NCBI GenBank assembly: GCA_963805525.1
Contig: CAWDUT010000006.1
Coordinates: 558,001-622,000 of the forward strand
Reading direction: 5' to 3'
Origin: DASQFQ01 sp963805525
GTDB taxonomy: Bacteria; Actinomycetota; Thermoleophilia; Solirubrobacterales; Solirubrobacteraceae
Length of the DNA: 64,000 bases
Shown: in pieces, positions 34,734-44,326 of the stretch
Numbering within the stretch: position 1 is the stretch's first letter
Layout of the letters: the number at the start of each line of letters is the position of its first letter
Made by a program: the position numbers and the translations under genes
The notes under the pieces: generated by a model
Databases searched by the model: none
What the model saw: only the letters and a program-made list of their open reading frames with translations
What the model was told of the DNA's origin: nothing

Positions 34734-35104
34734 TTCCCCAATCGACCGTCCTCGACATCCGTCAGATCGACCTCGAACTCGTGGGCGCATTCGGGGCAAT
34801 GCACGACCCCGACCGACTCGCCGTCCGTGTTCACTCGCTCGTAGAGGCGCTGGAGGTGGTCGAAGTCCGCTGCGTACAGCGCCTCGATCACCTCCGGCGT
34901 GATCTCCGTGAGCTCGCCGATCCGCGTCACCGTGCGCGCGAGCAGCAGGACCGAGAGGTACGCCTCGTTGCGGCGCACCTCCGGGTCCCGAAGCGGCTCG
35001 ATCTCGTCGCGTGCGGTCGCGAGGCGCATCGTGCCCTCGGTGTGCACGCCACCCGCCTCGTCGGTGAGACCGCGAGGAAGGGTGAACGGGATCTCGGTTC
35101 GCAT
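34730..35104 (-). CDS. Phage-tail-assembly-like protein of the eCIS
   Basis: 124 residues from ATG 35104. It begins with a short beta segment (MRTEIPFTLPRGLTDEAGGV) and conserved EGTMRLATARDEIEPLRDPE, then NEAYLSVLLLARTVTRIGEL, the layout of tail assembly proteins encoded between tube and hub genes in eCIS and contractile phages. The C-terminus has one CPEC pair (VVHCPECAHEFEVDL), perhaps half of a zinc site shared by a dimer. It is translationally coupled to the DUF6760-like gene. Probably a chaperone rather than a structural part, by position. Confidence 0.82.
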   Translation of the reverse strand: MRTEIPFTLPRGLTDEAGGVHTEGTMRLATARDEIEPLRDPEVRRNEAYLSVLLLARTVTRIGELTEITPEVIEALYAADFDHLQRLYERVNTDGESVGVVHCPECAHEFEVDLTDVEDGRLGK

Positions 35105-35138
35105 CTCTGCTCAGCGCCCGACTCCGCCTGCCGGCCGA

Positions 35139-35612
35139 CTAGTCGACCGGTCCGAGCAGACCGCCCTGGTCGTCCATGGTGAAGTCCGTGTACTTCAGGG
35201 TGAGCTGCTCGGTCAGGACGTCCGTCCCTGACGCGTTCATGCCGCCCGCCCCGTAGCTCACGGGGAACGCCTGCTTGAGCACGTAGGTGTGCACCGGCGA
35301 GCCTTCCGCGTCGCACGCGATGAGCGTGACGTCCTTGACGGTGTCAGGCGTCGCGCCCTTCTGAGCGATCTTCGAGATCCACTTGTACAGCGTCGCGTCG
35401 GTGTCGATGCCGCGCGAGAGCTGCACGTCGGTGAAGCTCGCCTGCACGCCCACGGGGAGCGGGTTCGGCTTGCCCTGGTCGTCCCACACCTTGAACTCCT
35501 GGGCCTGCAGGGACATGCCCGGCGTGCCGCTCTGGTGGAACATCCCGATCGAGTCGAGCCCGTCCGCCTGGATCTTCCAGTACTTGACTGGCTCGGTCTT
35601 CTGGTCAGACAT
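35139..35612 (-). CDS. Main inner tube protein (gp19/Pvc1-like)
   Basis: 157 residues from ATG 35612. It is a gp19-family tube subunit: VKYWKIQADGLDSIGMFHQS, SLQAQEFKVWDDQGKPNPLP, QLSRGIDTDATLYKWISKIA, HTYVLKQAFPVSYGAGGMNA and a final TEQLTLKYTDFTM. Subunits stack as hexameric rings inside the sheath and are expelled with the spike on firing. It follows the sheath gene (43-bp gap), the conserved order in contractile systems. Confidence 0.95.
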   Translation of the reverse strand: MSDQKTEPVKYWKIQADGLDSIGMFHQSGTPGMSLQAQEFKVWDDQGKPNPLPVGVQASFTDVQLSRGIDTDATLYKWISKIAQKGATPDTVKDVTLIACDAEGSPVHTYVLKQAFPVSYGAGGMNASGTDVLTEQLTLKYTDFTMDDQGGLLGPVD

Positions 35613-35655
35613 ATTTCGTTGCGCTCCTTGCTGTCAGCGAAGTGGGGGGATGGGC

Positions 35656-37197
<1,542 letters not shown>

Positions 37198-37205
37198 ATA
37201 GCTCC

Positions 37206-37601
37206 TTACCTCGGTGTCTTGCGATTGGTTGCCGTTGCCAACTCCATGCGGAGACCCTCGGATGCGTCAACCGCCACTCGGCGTGCGGAGGTGGCGCCCG
37301 GATCGAGCACCTCCAGCGCACCCTCGCCGCTGTCGCACAGGATCACCTGGGTCTCCGGGGAGACCGACTGCACACGCCCGCCCAGCTCGCGAGCTCCTTC
37401 GGTGGTGAGATCGAGGACCACGATGTCCGGCCGTGTCTCGCCGGCCGCGCTCACGATCTTCGCCGGGTGCCGCTCCTGGCCGATCACTTCGGCGCCCTCC
37501 TCCGCGAGGAGACGGGCCATGCCGATGACCATGATCGGAGCGAGATTTCCCAAGAGCACACGCGGCGCCTCATCGCTTTCCACGCTCCGACGATCCCCCA
37601 T
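37206..37601 (-). CDS. Stand-alone receiver-like protein in the eCIS locus
   Basis: 131 residues if started at ATG 37601 (MGDRRSVESDEAP). A TTG at 37634 extends the frame by 11 residues. The fold resembles a CheY-like receiver: PRVLLGNLAPIMVIGMARLL, the phosphoacceptor-like DIVVLDLTTEGARE, then PETQVILCDSGEGALEVLD. The first acidic pair is missing (LGNLAP), so metal binding and phosphorylation are doubtful. There is no DNA-binding domain. It lies between the DUF4255 and sheath genes, so it may be a structural or regulatory factor of the particle. Confidence 0.7.
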   Translation of the reverse strand: MGDRRSVESDEAPRVLLGNLAPIMVIGMARLLAEEGAEVIGQERHPAKIVSAAGETRPDIVVLDLTTEGARELGGRVQSVSPETQVILCDSGEGALEVLDPGATSARRVAVDASEGLRMELATATNRKTPR

Positions 37602-37664
37602 CACCGGCACCGCGCGATAGGGGAGCGAGGGCAACCAATTGGGCAGATTCGCGTGCCCGTCTGG

Positions 37665-38552
37665 TCATCCCCGTTTTGCGGCGGGCTTCTTCTTGCCCGC
37701 GCCCAGTTCGAGATCGACGCCGCCGCCCGGCACCTTGGCCACGCCGCTCGCCTCCTGGCCCGCGACGTTCCGCGCGGTCACGCGGTGATCGCCGGGGCGC
37801 ACTCCGTCGAAGACGAATTGCCCTTCGCGGTTGCTGCTGGTGAAGCGCCCGAGATCGGGCAGTACGACCCACGCGTCGGCGACCGGGTTGCCGTCCGCGT
37901 CGTGCACGACGCCGCCGAAGCGCTGGAGCTCCTCCATCATGCGCCGTGGCGCGTCGGAGAGGTTCATCCGCACCGTCTGCGTCCGCACGTCGGGGCCGCG
38001 CGAGAAGCTCAGGCCGGACTCGACCTCGAGCTTGATCGCGTAGTCGATCGACGCCTTGTAGCGGCCGCCGATCGAAGTCCAGAAGTCGGCCTTCTCCTCC
38101 TTGGGGCGCCCCACCTCGGTCTCGATCGCGCGCAGCTGGCTGGCGGCGGCGAGCCTGCCCTCGAGCAGGTCGGCCGGGATCTGGACGTGGGAGAAGAGGA
38201 TCGCGAGCACCTGCGAGAGCAGCCGGTGCTCGTCCTCCACCGCCTTGGTCCACGCCGTCACCGAGTACGTGACCTCGAGGCGCAGCGGCGGCGGCGCGGT
38301 GAAGGTGTTGCCGTTGACGCGGATGTCGCGCGGCGTGGTGTCGGCTTGTGCGATGTTCTCGCGCAGGTCGTAGAGGAAGAGGTTGACGGTCGGGTTCGTC
38401 AGCTTGGCCGACCAGTCCGTGGCCGGCGCGTCGAAGGCGATCTCCACGCCCTCGAAGCCGTGGCGCTCGAGCTCTCGGCGCAGCAGGGTCCGCAGCGCCT
38501 CGTCCAGGTCAGCCAGGCAGGTGTTGAGGGGTACGTCCACGACTGCCGGCAT
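37665..38552 (-). CDS. DUF4255 (Pvc16-like) tail terminator with carboxypeptidase-regulatory-like domain
   Basis: 295 residues from ATG 38552. Residues 1-190 match the DUF4255/Pvc16 N-terminal family: LADLDEALRTLLRRELERHG, NLFLYDLRENIAQAD, PPLRLEVTYSVTAWTKAVED and EDEHRLLSQVLAILFSHVQI. These proteins cap the tube and sheath at the distal end. Residues about 215-285 are a carboxypeptidase regulatory-like beta sandwich (GGVVHDADGNPVADAWVVLP, FVFDGVRPGDHRVTARNVAG), an added surface domain. The tail ends KKKPAAKRG. It heads the structural operon. The divergent methyltransferase starts 54 bp away. Confidence 0.92.
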   Translation of the reverse strand: MPAVVDVPLNTCLADLDEALRTLLRRELERHGFEGVEIAFDAPATDWSAKLTNPTVNLFLYDLRENIAQADTTPRDIRVNGNTFTAPPPLRLEVTYSVTAWTKAVEDEHRLLSQVLAILFSHVQIPADLLEGRLAAASQLRAIETEVGRPKEEKADFWTSIGGRYKASIDYAIKLEVESGLSFSRGPDVRTQTVRMNLSDAPRRMMEELQRFGGVVHDADGNPVADAWVVLPDLGRFTSSNREGQFVFDGVRPGDHRVTARNVAGQEASGVAKVPGGGVDLELGAGKKKPAAKRG

Positions 38553-38606
38553 TCGGTGGCAACCCTAAACACGCTGCACAGCCGCGTGGGAAAAGATTGC
38601 GAACAC

Positions 38607-39944
38607 ATGAGCACGGTCTATGACGAGGTGCCCTACGCGAACCTCCCGTTCGCCCAGGCGCGGCCCTCCGTCTTCGCGACGGTCGCCGCGCTGCACGGGC
38701 TGACTCCGCCCGATCCGCGCAGCGCGCGGGTGCTGGAGCTCGGGTGCGGCGCGGGCGCGAACCTCGCCGGTATCGCGGCCGCCAACCCCGAGGCGACCGC
38801 GGTCGGCGTCGACCTGGCGGCCAGCGCGGTCGCGGAGGGGCGCGAGACCGCGGCCGCGGCCGGGCTCGACAACCTGCGCTTCGAGGTGGGCGACGTCCTC
38901 GCGCTGACCGCCGGCGAGCTCGGCGAATTCGACTACGTGATCGTGCACGGGCTGTACGCGTGGTCGGCGGAGCCCGTGCGCGAGGCGGCGCTCGCCGCGT
39001 GCCGCTCGCACCTCGCCGCCGACGGGATCGCCTACGTCTCCTACAACACCCACCCCGGCGGGCACCTGCGCCGGATGCTGCGCGAGGCGGGCGAGTTTCA
39101 CGCGCGCGGGCTCGACGATCCGCGCGAGCGGGCGGAGCGGGCACGCGGGCTGTTCGCCCTGCTCGATCGCATCCAGCAGTCCGACGGCCCGTCGTTCTAC
39201 GGCGGCGTGGTCGGCGACGACGTCCACGCGCTCGCCACCGCGCCGGAGTCGATGCTCGTCCACGACCTCCTCGGCGACGCCTACGAGCCGGTGTGGTTCG
39301 CCGACTTCGCGGCCGCGGCCGGCCGCCACGGGCTGGCCTACGTCGGCGACGCGATGCCCGCCTCGAGCCGGCGGCCGCCGTGGACCGAGGGCGTCGACGC
39401 GTTCGTCGACGACGCGGCGGGCGAGGACCGGATCGCGCGCGAGCAGTACTTCGACCTGCTGGTGCTGCGGCGCTTCCGCCACTCGCTGCTGTGCCGCGAC
39501 GGGCAGCGGCCGGCGCGCGAGGTCGACCGCGCCGCGGTGCAGCGGATGCTGGTGGCCGAGGACGGCGAGGCGCCCGTCCCGTTCGAGACGCTGCGCGAGC
39601 GGCGCGACGCGGATGCCGGGGAGCTCGCCGAGGCTTTGGTCGGCGCCTTCGACAAGGGAAACGTCTCGTTCCACGTCGTGCCCTCGCCGGCCGCGCGGGT
39701 CGCCGGCGAGCGCCCGGTCGCGAGCGCGCTGGCTCGCTCGCAGGCACGCCCGGGCGCGATCGTGACCACGCTCGAAAACCACGTCGTGCGCATCAACGAC
39801 GAGCCGACGGCAGCGCTGCTCGGGCTGCTCGACGGCACGCGCGATCGCGCGGCGATCCGCGAGGAGTTCCCCGGCGAGCTGACGGAGGAGTCGCTCGAGG
39901 CCGCGCTGGCGAAGCTGGCCGAGCTCGGGCTGCTGGTCTCCTAG
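38607..39944 (+). CDS. SAM-dependent methyltransferase with methyltransferase regulatory domain
   Basis: 445 residues from ATG 38607. Residues 1-200 are a class I methyltransferase (N-terminus STVYDEVPYANLPFAQARPS; SAM motif VLELGCGAGANLAGIAA; DYVIVHGLYAW). Residues about 225-310 resemble the methyltransferase regulatory domain often fused to this family (DPRERAERARGLFALLDR lies upstream, AREQYFDLLVLRRFRHSLLC within it). A winged-helix-like C-terminus ends TEESLEAALAKLAELGLLVS. No ribosome site is seen. It is the only plus-strand gene inside the eCIS locus. Its last four bases (CTAG) are shared with the stop of the convergent ATPase gene. Substrate unknown; modification of particle proteins is speculative. 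Confidence 0.85.
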   Translation: MSTVYDEVPYANLPFAQARPSVFATVAALHGLTPPDPRSARVLELGCGAGANLAGIAAANPEATAVGVDLAASAVAEGRETAAAAGLDNLRFEVGDVLALTAGELGEFDYVIVHGLYAWSAEPVREAALAACRSHLAADGIAYVSYNTHPGGHLRRMLREAGEFHARGLDDPRERAERARGLFALLDRIQQSDGPSFYGGVVGDDVHALATAPESMLVHDLLGDAYEPVWFADFAAAAGRHGLAYVGDAMPASSRRPPWTEGVDAFVDDAAGEDRIAREQYFDLLVLRRFRHSLLCRDGQRPAREVDRAAVQRMLVAEDGEAPVPFETLRERRDADAGELAEALVGAFDKGNVSFHVVPSPAARVAGERPVASALARSQARPGAIVTTLENHVVRINDEPTAALLGLLDGTRDRAAIREEFPGELTEESLEAALAKLAELGLLVS

Positions 39945-41938
39945 CGGCCCGGCCCGATGACCTGGTGGAACTGCTCGAAGTCGGTCTGGAGCGTCAGGCG
40001 GCCCTGCTTGCCGAACTCCTGCGCGACCGCGCGCACGAGGTGGCGCATCGTGATCGAGGTGCCCTCGTCGGCGGCCTGGAAGGCGGCGGACATCGAGCAG
40101 TTGCGGATCGCGCCGCCCGACAGCTTGAACTGGACCGAGAGGAACTCGAGGTCGACGTCGTCGGAGAGCGGCGCCTCCTCGGGCAGCAGCAGCCGCCAGA
40201 TCAGCTTGCGGTCGTCGGGCTCCGGGAACGGGAAGTCGATCACGAAGTCGAGCCGGCGCACGAACGCGTCGTCGATGTTCTGGCGGAAGTTGGTGGCGAG
40301 GATGACCGCGCCGGGATAGCCCTCCATCTTCTGCAGCAGGTAGGCGACCTCGATGTTGGCGTAGCGGTCGTGCGCGTCGGAGACGTCCGAGCGCTTGCCG
40401 AACAGCGCGTCGGCCTCGTCGAAGAACAGGATCGCGTTGGAGCCGGTGGCCGCCTCGAAGATGCGGTCGAGGTTCTTCTCGGTCTCCCCGATGTACTTGG
40501 AGACGATCGTGGCGAGGTCGACGCGGAACAGCTCGAGGCCGAGCTCGCCGCCGAGCACCTCGGCGGCCATCGTCTTGCCGGTGCCGGATTCGCCGGCGAA
40601 CAGGACCTTCAGGCCCTGCGTGCGCGCGACGGTCTTCTCGTAGCCCCACTCGGTCAGCACGTGATCGCGGTGGCGCAGGTACGCCGAGATCGAGGCGAGC
40701 GTCTCGCGCTGGCGATCGGGCAGCACGAGGTCCGTCCACTTGTAGCGGGGCGTGAGCTGGGAGGCGAGCTCGCCCAGCCGTGACGAGGAGGCGTGGCGCG
40801 CGCCGAGGTCGAGGTCGGCGGGCTCGGGCGTGGTGGCGCCGCGGGTGTGCGCGGTGATGGTCGCGACCTCGGCGGCCTCGGCGATCTGCGCGAGCGAGAG
40901 CCGGAACTTGGCGGCGACGTCGCTCGTGTCGGTGGCGTCGGTGAGCGTCGACCACGCCTGCTCGCGCTCGCCCAGGTGCGGCATCGGCACCTCGACGAGC
41001 AGCACGGTGCGGTCGCCGAGCGTGGGCGCGGCGGCGCGCGTAGGGGCGAGCAGGATCAGCCGCTCGTGGTGCTCGTCGATCAGCTTCAGCAGCTGCGCGC
41101 GCTCGGCCGGCTCGAGCCGTTCGAGCCCGGAGCCGCACAGCTGGCGCCCCTCGAGCGCGCAGCACAGGGCCGCGTCGGCCATGACATCGGGCTTGGAGAG
41201 CTCGCGCACGTCGCACAGGAGCAGCGGCCGGCCCGCGGCGAGCGCGACCATGGCGTCGGCGTCGGCCCCCGCGACGACCAGCGGCAGCCGCGAGTCCGTG
41301 CCGAGCAGGCTGCGCAGCTCCTCGACCGTCTCCTCGCGCCCGGGGTGGGTCGTCGGGATCGGCTGGCGGCGCAGGCGGCCGCCGCTCGGCGGGTCGAGCG
41401 GCGCGTCGAGCCCGAGCAGGAACGCGGCGAGCGGGTCGGCGAGCTTGGCGGGGCGGTCGCCGAGCGGGACGGTGCCGTCGCCCTCGATGAAGCGGATCGC
41501 GCCGCGGCGCCTCAGCGGGGCGTCGCTGCGGAAGCAGGCGAGGATGTCGCTGTGCGAGACGCCGTCGCCGGCGAGCAGGTTGGCGACGAGCCGCGGGCTG
41601 GCGAGCCGGCGCGTGACGTCGTCGTGCAGGTAGGCGAACAGGCGGCCGTAGCGTGGGTCGAGCTCGGGCGCGGCGGCGAGGCCGAGCACGGCGGTGTCGA
41701 GCGCGTCGAGCTCGAGCCGCGCGGCGGCGTCGGCAAGGCGCGCGTCGGCGTTCTCCGCCCCGCCGTCGGCGGCGAGCGCCAGCGCCTGCTCGTCGGAGAT
41801 GTAGAGGCCGCGGAGCGGGTCGCCCGGGTTGGGATCGCCGGACGCTGCCTGCTCGACATGGGCCCGGATGCGGGCGTCGAGGAAGGCGAAGCCGACGACG
41901 GGCGGTGCGTCAGGTGAGGAGCTGGCGCGCGGTGTCAT
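39941..41938 (-). CDS. AAA+ ATPase of the eCIS (Pvc15-like)
   Basis: 665 residues from ATG 41938. The N-terminal half is the helical adaptor typical of eCIS ATPases (FLDARIRAHVEQAA, LELDALDTAVLGLAAAPELD, GRLFAYLHDDVTRRLASPRL). The C-terminal half is a full AAA+ module: Walker A LFAGESGTGKTMAAEVLGG (near 449), Walker B AILFFDEADALFGKR (near 499), sensor 1 ILATNFRQNIDDAF and an arginine-finger-like FVRRLDF. Such ATPases are core eCIS genes, thought to help assemble or load the particle. The first 29 bp overlap the DUF4157 gene. Confidence 0.95.
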   Translation of the reverse strand: MTPRASSSPDAPPVVGFAFLDARIRAHVEQAASGDPNPGDPLRGLYISDEQALALAADGGAENADARLADAAARLELDALDTAVLGLAAAPELDPRYGRLFAYLHDDVTRRLASPRLVANLLAGDGVSHSDILACFRSDAPLRRRGAIRFIEGDGTVPLGDRPAKLADPLAAFLLGLDAPLDPPSGGRLRRQPIPTTHPGREETVEELRSLLGTDSRLPLVVAGADADAMVALAAGRPLLLCDVRELSKPDVMADAALCCALEGRQLCGSGLERLEPAERAQLLKLIDEHHERLILLAPTRAAAPTLGDRTVLLVEVPMPHLGEREQAWSTLTDATDTSDVAAKFRLSLAQIAEAAEVATITAHTRGATTPEPADLDLGARHASSSRLGELASQLTPRYKWTDLVLPDRQRETLASISAYLRHRDHVLTEWGYEKTVARTQGLKVLFAGESGTGKTMAAEVLGGELGLELFRVDLATIVSKYIGETEKNLDRIFEAATGSNAILFFDEADALFGKRSDVSDAHDRYANIEVAYLLQKMEGYPGAVILATNFRQNIDDAFVRRLDFVIDFPFPEPDDRKLIWRLLLPEEAPLSDDVDLEFLSVQFKLSGGAIRNCSMSAAFQAADEGTSITMRHLVRAVAQEFGKQGRLTLQTDFEQFHQVIGPGR

Positions 41939-42458
41939 CGGCTTGAACCTCGAGTGCCTCGCCCGGGTTCGAGACGACGAGCGGGCCGCTCATCGGCGCG
42001 CCGCGCTGCTGATCGGTGTGCGCGACCTCGTGGGCGATCAGCTCACGGCCGGCAGCGGACCCCGGCTGGTACTCGCCCGGGGCGAAGAAGATGTCGTTGC
42101 CGGTCGCGAACGCGCGCGCCGAGACCGCGTTGGTGAGCGCCGCGGCCGTCGAGTCCGTGTGCACGCGGACGTCGGCGACGGAGCGGCCGAGCGCGCTGCC
42201 GAACTGGGCGGCCAGCGCACCGTCGAGCGCGCTGCCTCCGCCGCGGGCGGCGGCGATGGTCGACTCCACCGCGGGGTGCGCCACGCCGCTGGCCATGATG
42301 CCCTCGCCGGAGTCCATGCGCGAGATGACCTGGCCGAACGCCTGGTTGCCTACGCTCGACGCCAGCTTCTCGGCCGGCTGCTGCTCGGGAGCGGCGGGCG
42401 CGGGCGCGGAGACCTGGGCGGTCTCGAGCTCGGCTTCGAGGTGGTCGAGGGTGCTCAC
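41910..42458 (-). CDS. DUF4157 eCIS core-domain protein with HExxH motif
   Basis: 182 residues from GTG 42458. Residues 80-170 are a DUF4157 domain: LAAQFGSALGRSVADVRVHT, ALTNAVSARAFATGNDIFFA, PGSAAGRELIAHEVAHTDQQ with a zinc-peptidase HEVAH motif. DUF4157 proteins are the most common cargo-associated gene of eCIS loci. The N-terminal 70 residues are a short Ala/Pro segment without toxin domain, and nothing follows the DUF4157 part, so this is a minimal version that may act as protease, maturation factor or loading partner. It is the first gene of the minus-strand locus, coupled to the ATPase. Confidence 0.92.
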   Translation of the reverse strand: MSTLDHLEAELETAQVSAPAPAAPEQQPAEKLASSVGNQAFGQVISRMDSGEGIMASGVAHPAVESTIAAARGGGSALDGALAAQFGSALGRSVADVRVHTDSTAAALTNAVSARAFATGNDIFFAPGEYQPGSAAGRELIAHEVAHTDQQRGAPMSGPLVVSNPGEALEVQADDTARQLLT

Positions 42459-42763
42459 TCTGGCGCGAGCATAGGCGGGCGGCTCAGGCGCTGCAAGTCA
42501 CCGCGGGCCGGTGTGCCCGGTCGGCTGCCCTCCCGCTTGGAGCGGAGGTCGCCACCGCTCCGGCGGCCGGCGCGGCGAACGTCAACGGCGGGCATTGAGG
42601 AGGCGGGTTCGACCGCGGCGGCGGCCAAAGTTGCTGACTTTGGGGCGTATAGCGCCCCAAACTTGACAACTTTGAATCCGGGCATTGGCGCCCTCCCCCT
42701 CAATGCCCGCCGTTCGCCGACGCTTCGGCCGCGGCCGAAGCTTTGCGGGCCTAGCCTGGAGTC
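42459..42763. promoter_or_regulatory. 305-bp intergenic region with nested palindromes
   Basis: The gap between the divergent DUF4157 and ArsR-type genes holds no credible gene. It contains a 17-bp perfect inverted repeat (AACGGCGGGCATTGAGG at 42584-42600 and its complement at 42698-42714). Nested inside are AAAGTTG/CAACTTT (42627-42633, 42667-42673) and TTTGGGGCG/CGCCCCAAA (42639-42647, 42653-42661). Next to the ArsR start is a perfect 20-bp palindrome at 42722-42741 (GCTTCGGCC-GC-GGCCGAAGC). It probably carries the promoters of both genes, with the last palindrome as a candidate ArsR operator. Confidence 0.6.
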
Positions 42764-43489
42764 GTGAACGGTGACGCGGATCTCGCCGCCCTCGGCTCCG
42801 TTCTCGGCGAGCGGGCGCGCGCGCGGATGCTGCTCGCGCTCGGCGACGGCCGCGCGCTGCCGGCGGGCGTGCTCGCGTCGGAGGCGGGTGTCGCGGCGTC
42901 GACCGCCAGCCAGCACCTCGGGCGGCTCGTCGACGCGGGGCTGCTCGCCGTCGTCCCCCAGGGGAGGCATCGCTACTACCGGCTCGCCGGCCCGCAGGTC
43001 GCGGAGCTGATCGAGGCGCTCGCCCGCGTCGCCCCCGCCGCGCCCGTGCGTTCGCTCCGCGAAGGTACGCGCGCGCACGCGATCAGGACCGCGCGTACGT
43101 GTTACGACCATCTCGCCGGCCGGCTCGGGGTCTCGATCATGCAGGCGCTGATCGCCGAAGGCGCGGTCACCGGCGGCGACGGGCTGCACCACTTCGACGG
43201 GGCGGACCGGCTGTCGGCGCCCGGGCGCGACGTCGACTACCGGCTCTCACCCGCAGGCGCGACGCGGCTGGAGCGGCTCGGGATCGAGGCCGACGTAGAC
43301 CGCCCGCTGCGCTATTGCGTCGACTGGACCGAGCAGGCGCACCACCTCTCCGGCCCGCTCGGCCGCGCGCTCGCGGACCGCCTGCTGGAGCTCGGCTGGC
43401 TCCGCCGCGCCGACCGCGGCCGGGCCGTTCACGTGACCGACGCCGGCGCCGACGGGCTGCAGCGCGAGTTCCGCCTCTCCGTGCGCTAG
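42764..43489 (+). CDS. ArsR-family winged-helix regulator
   Basis: 241 residues from GTG 42764. Residues 1-90 are an ArsR-type winged helix (LGSVLGERARARMLLALGDG, LASEAGVAASTASQHLGRLV, GLLAVVPQGRHRYYRLAGPQ). The C-terminal 140 residues are an uncharacterised domain common in this subfamily, with RTARTCYDHLAGRLGVSIMQ and a cysteine/histidine-bearing RYCVDWTEQAHHLSGPLGRA that might bind metal. It lies divergent from the eCIS head gene, with a 20-bp palindrome 22 bp before its start. Control of itself and perhaps of the eCIS locus is plausible but inferred. Confidence 0.88.
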   Translation: MNGDADLAALGSVLGERARARMLLALGDGRALPAGVLASEAGVAASTASQHLGRLVDAGLLAVVPQGRHRYYRLAGPQVAELIEALARVAPAAPVRSLREGTRAHAIRTARTCYDHLAGRLGVSIMQALIAEGAVTGGDGLHHFDGADRLSAPGRDVDYRLSPAGATRLERLGIEADVDRPLRYCVDWTEQAHHLSGPLGRALADRLLELGWLRRADRGRAVHVTDAGADGLQREFRLSVR

Positions 43490-43558
43490 GAGGACAAAGC
43501 CCGCGGCACGCGAATAGCCGTCCTCGATGGGATTTCCCGACCTCGATCGGAGCACCAC

Positions 43559-44326
43559 GTGACCGGCAGCAAGGCCAGGGTCATCGCGTTCGCCAACCAG
43601 AAGGGCGGCGTCGCGAAGACGACCACCACGCTGAATCTTGCGGCGGCCTTCGCGGAGGAGGGCCATCGCGTCCTGTGCGTCGACATGGACCCACAGGGCA
43701 ACCTCACGATGTCGCAGGGCATCGACCCGGACGGGCTCGAGAAGTCGATGTACGACGTGCTCGTCCACGACCTCTCCATCCGCGAGGTCATTCGCAAGCG
43801 CGAGATCGACGTCGCGTGCGCGTCGATCGACCTCGCCGGGGCGGAGATCGCGATGTCGACGAAGATCGGCCGAGAGCGCTCGCTGGACAAGGCCCTGCGC
43901 GCCGTCAGCGAGGACTACGACTTCATCTGCATCGATACGCCGCCCTCCCTGGGACTATTGACGATCAACGCGCTGACCGCGGCCGACAAGGTGATCGTCC
44001 CCGTGCAGTGCGAGTATCTGTCGATGCGGGGGCTCATCCAGCTCCAGAACACGCTCTCGATGATCCGCGAGAACCTGAACCCAGACGTGGACATCGCCGG
44101 CATCCTGCCGACGATGGTGGACTCGCGGACCCTCCACGCCAAGGAGGCGATCTCGATCCTCGAGGAGAACTTCGGGGACCGCGTGTTCGGCGCGCGGATC
44201 CGTAAGACCATCCGATTCGCGGAGGCGCCGGTGAAGGGCATGTCGGTGCTGAAGTACGACCCGTCGGGCACGGCCGCCGACAGCTATCGCCAGCTGGCGA
44301 AGGAGGTGCTCTCGAATGGCAGGTAG
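43559..44326 (+). CDS. parA: ParA/Soj-family ATPase
   Basis: 255 residues from GTG 43559. It has a deviant Walker A (ANQKGGVAKTTTTLNLA, residues 12-28), Walker A' (VDMDPQGNLTMSQGID) and Walker B (YDFICIDTPPSLGLLTINAL). The C-terminus (PVKGMSVLKYDPSGTAADSY) is typical of chromosomal ParA. No parB follows. Instead it overlaps ftsZ by 11 bp. This orphan ParA may position the division machinery or another large cargo rather than the origin, as MipZ/MinD-type ATPases do. That is inference from its partner gene. Confidence 0.92.
   Translation: MTGSKARVIAFANQKGGVAKTTTTLNLAAAFAEEGHRVLCVDMDPQGNLTMSQGIDPDGLEKSMYDVLVHDLSIREVIRKREIDVACASIDLAGAEIAMSTKIGRERSLDKALRAVSEDYDFICIDTPPSLGLLTINALTAADKVIVPVQCEYLSMRGLIQLQNTLSMIRENLNPDVDIAGILPTMVDSRTLHAKEAISILEENFGDRVFGARIRKTIRFAEAPVKGMSVLKYDPSGTAADSYRQLAKEVLSNGR

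Noticed and set aside
38565..41216. 883-residue minus-strand frame across the methyltransferase and ATPase
   Set aside because: Shadow frame opposite and out of phase with two well-supported enzymes.
42663..42668. Perfect TTGACA -35 box
   Set aside because: It lies inside the nested palindrome, and no -10-like sequence is found 16-18 bp downstream on that strand.
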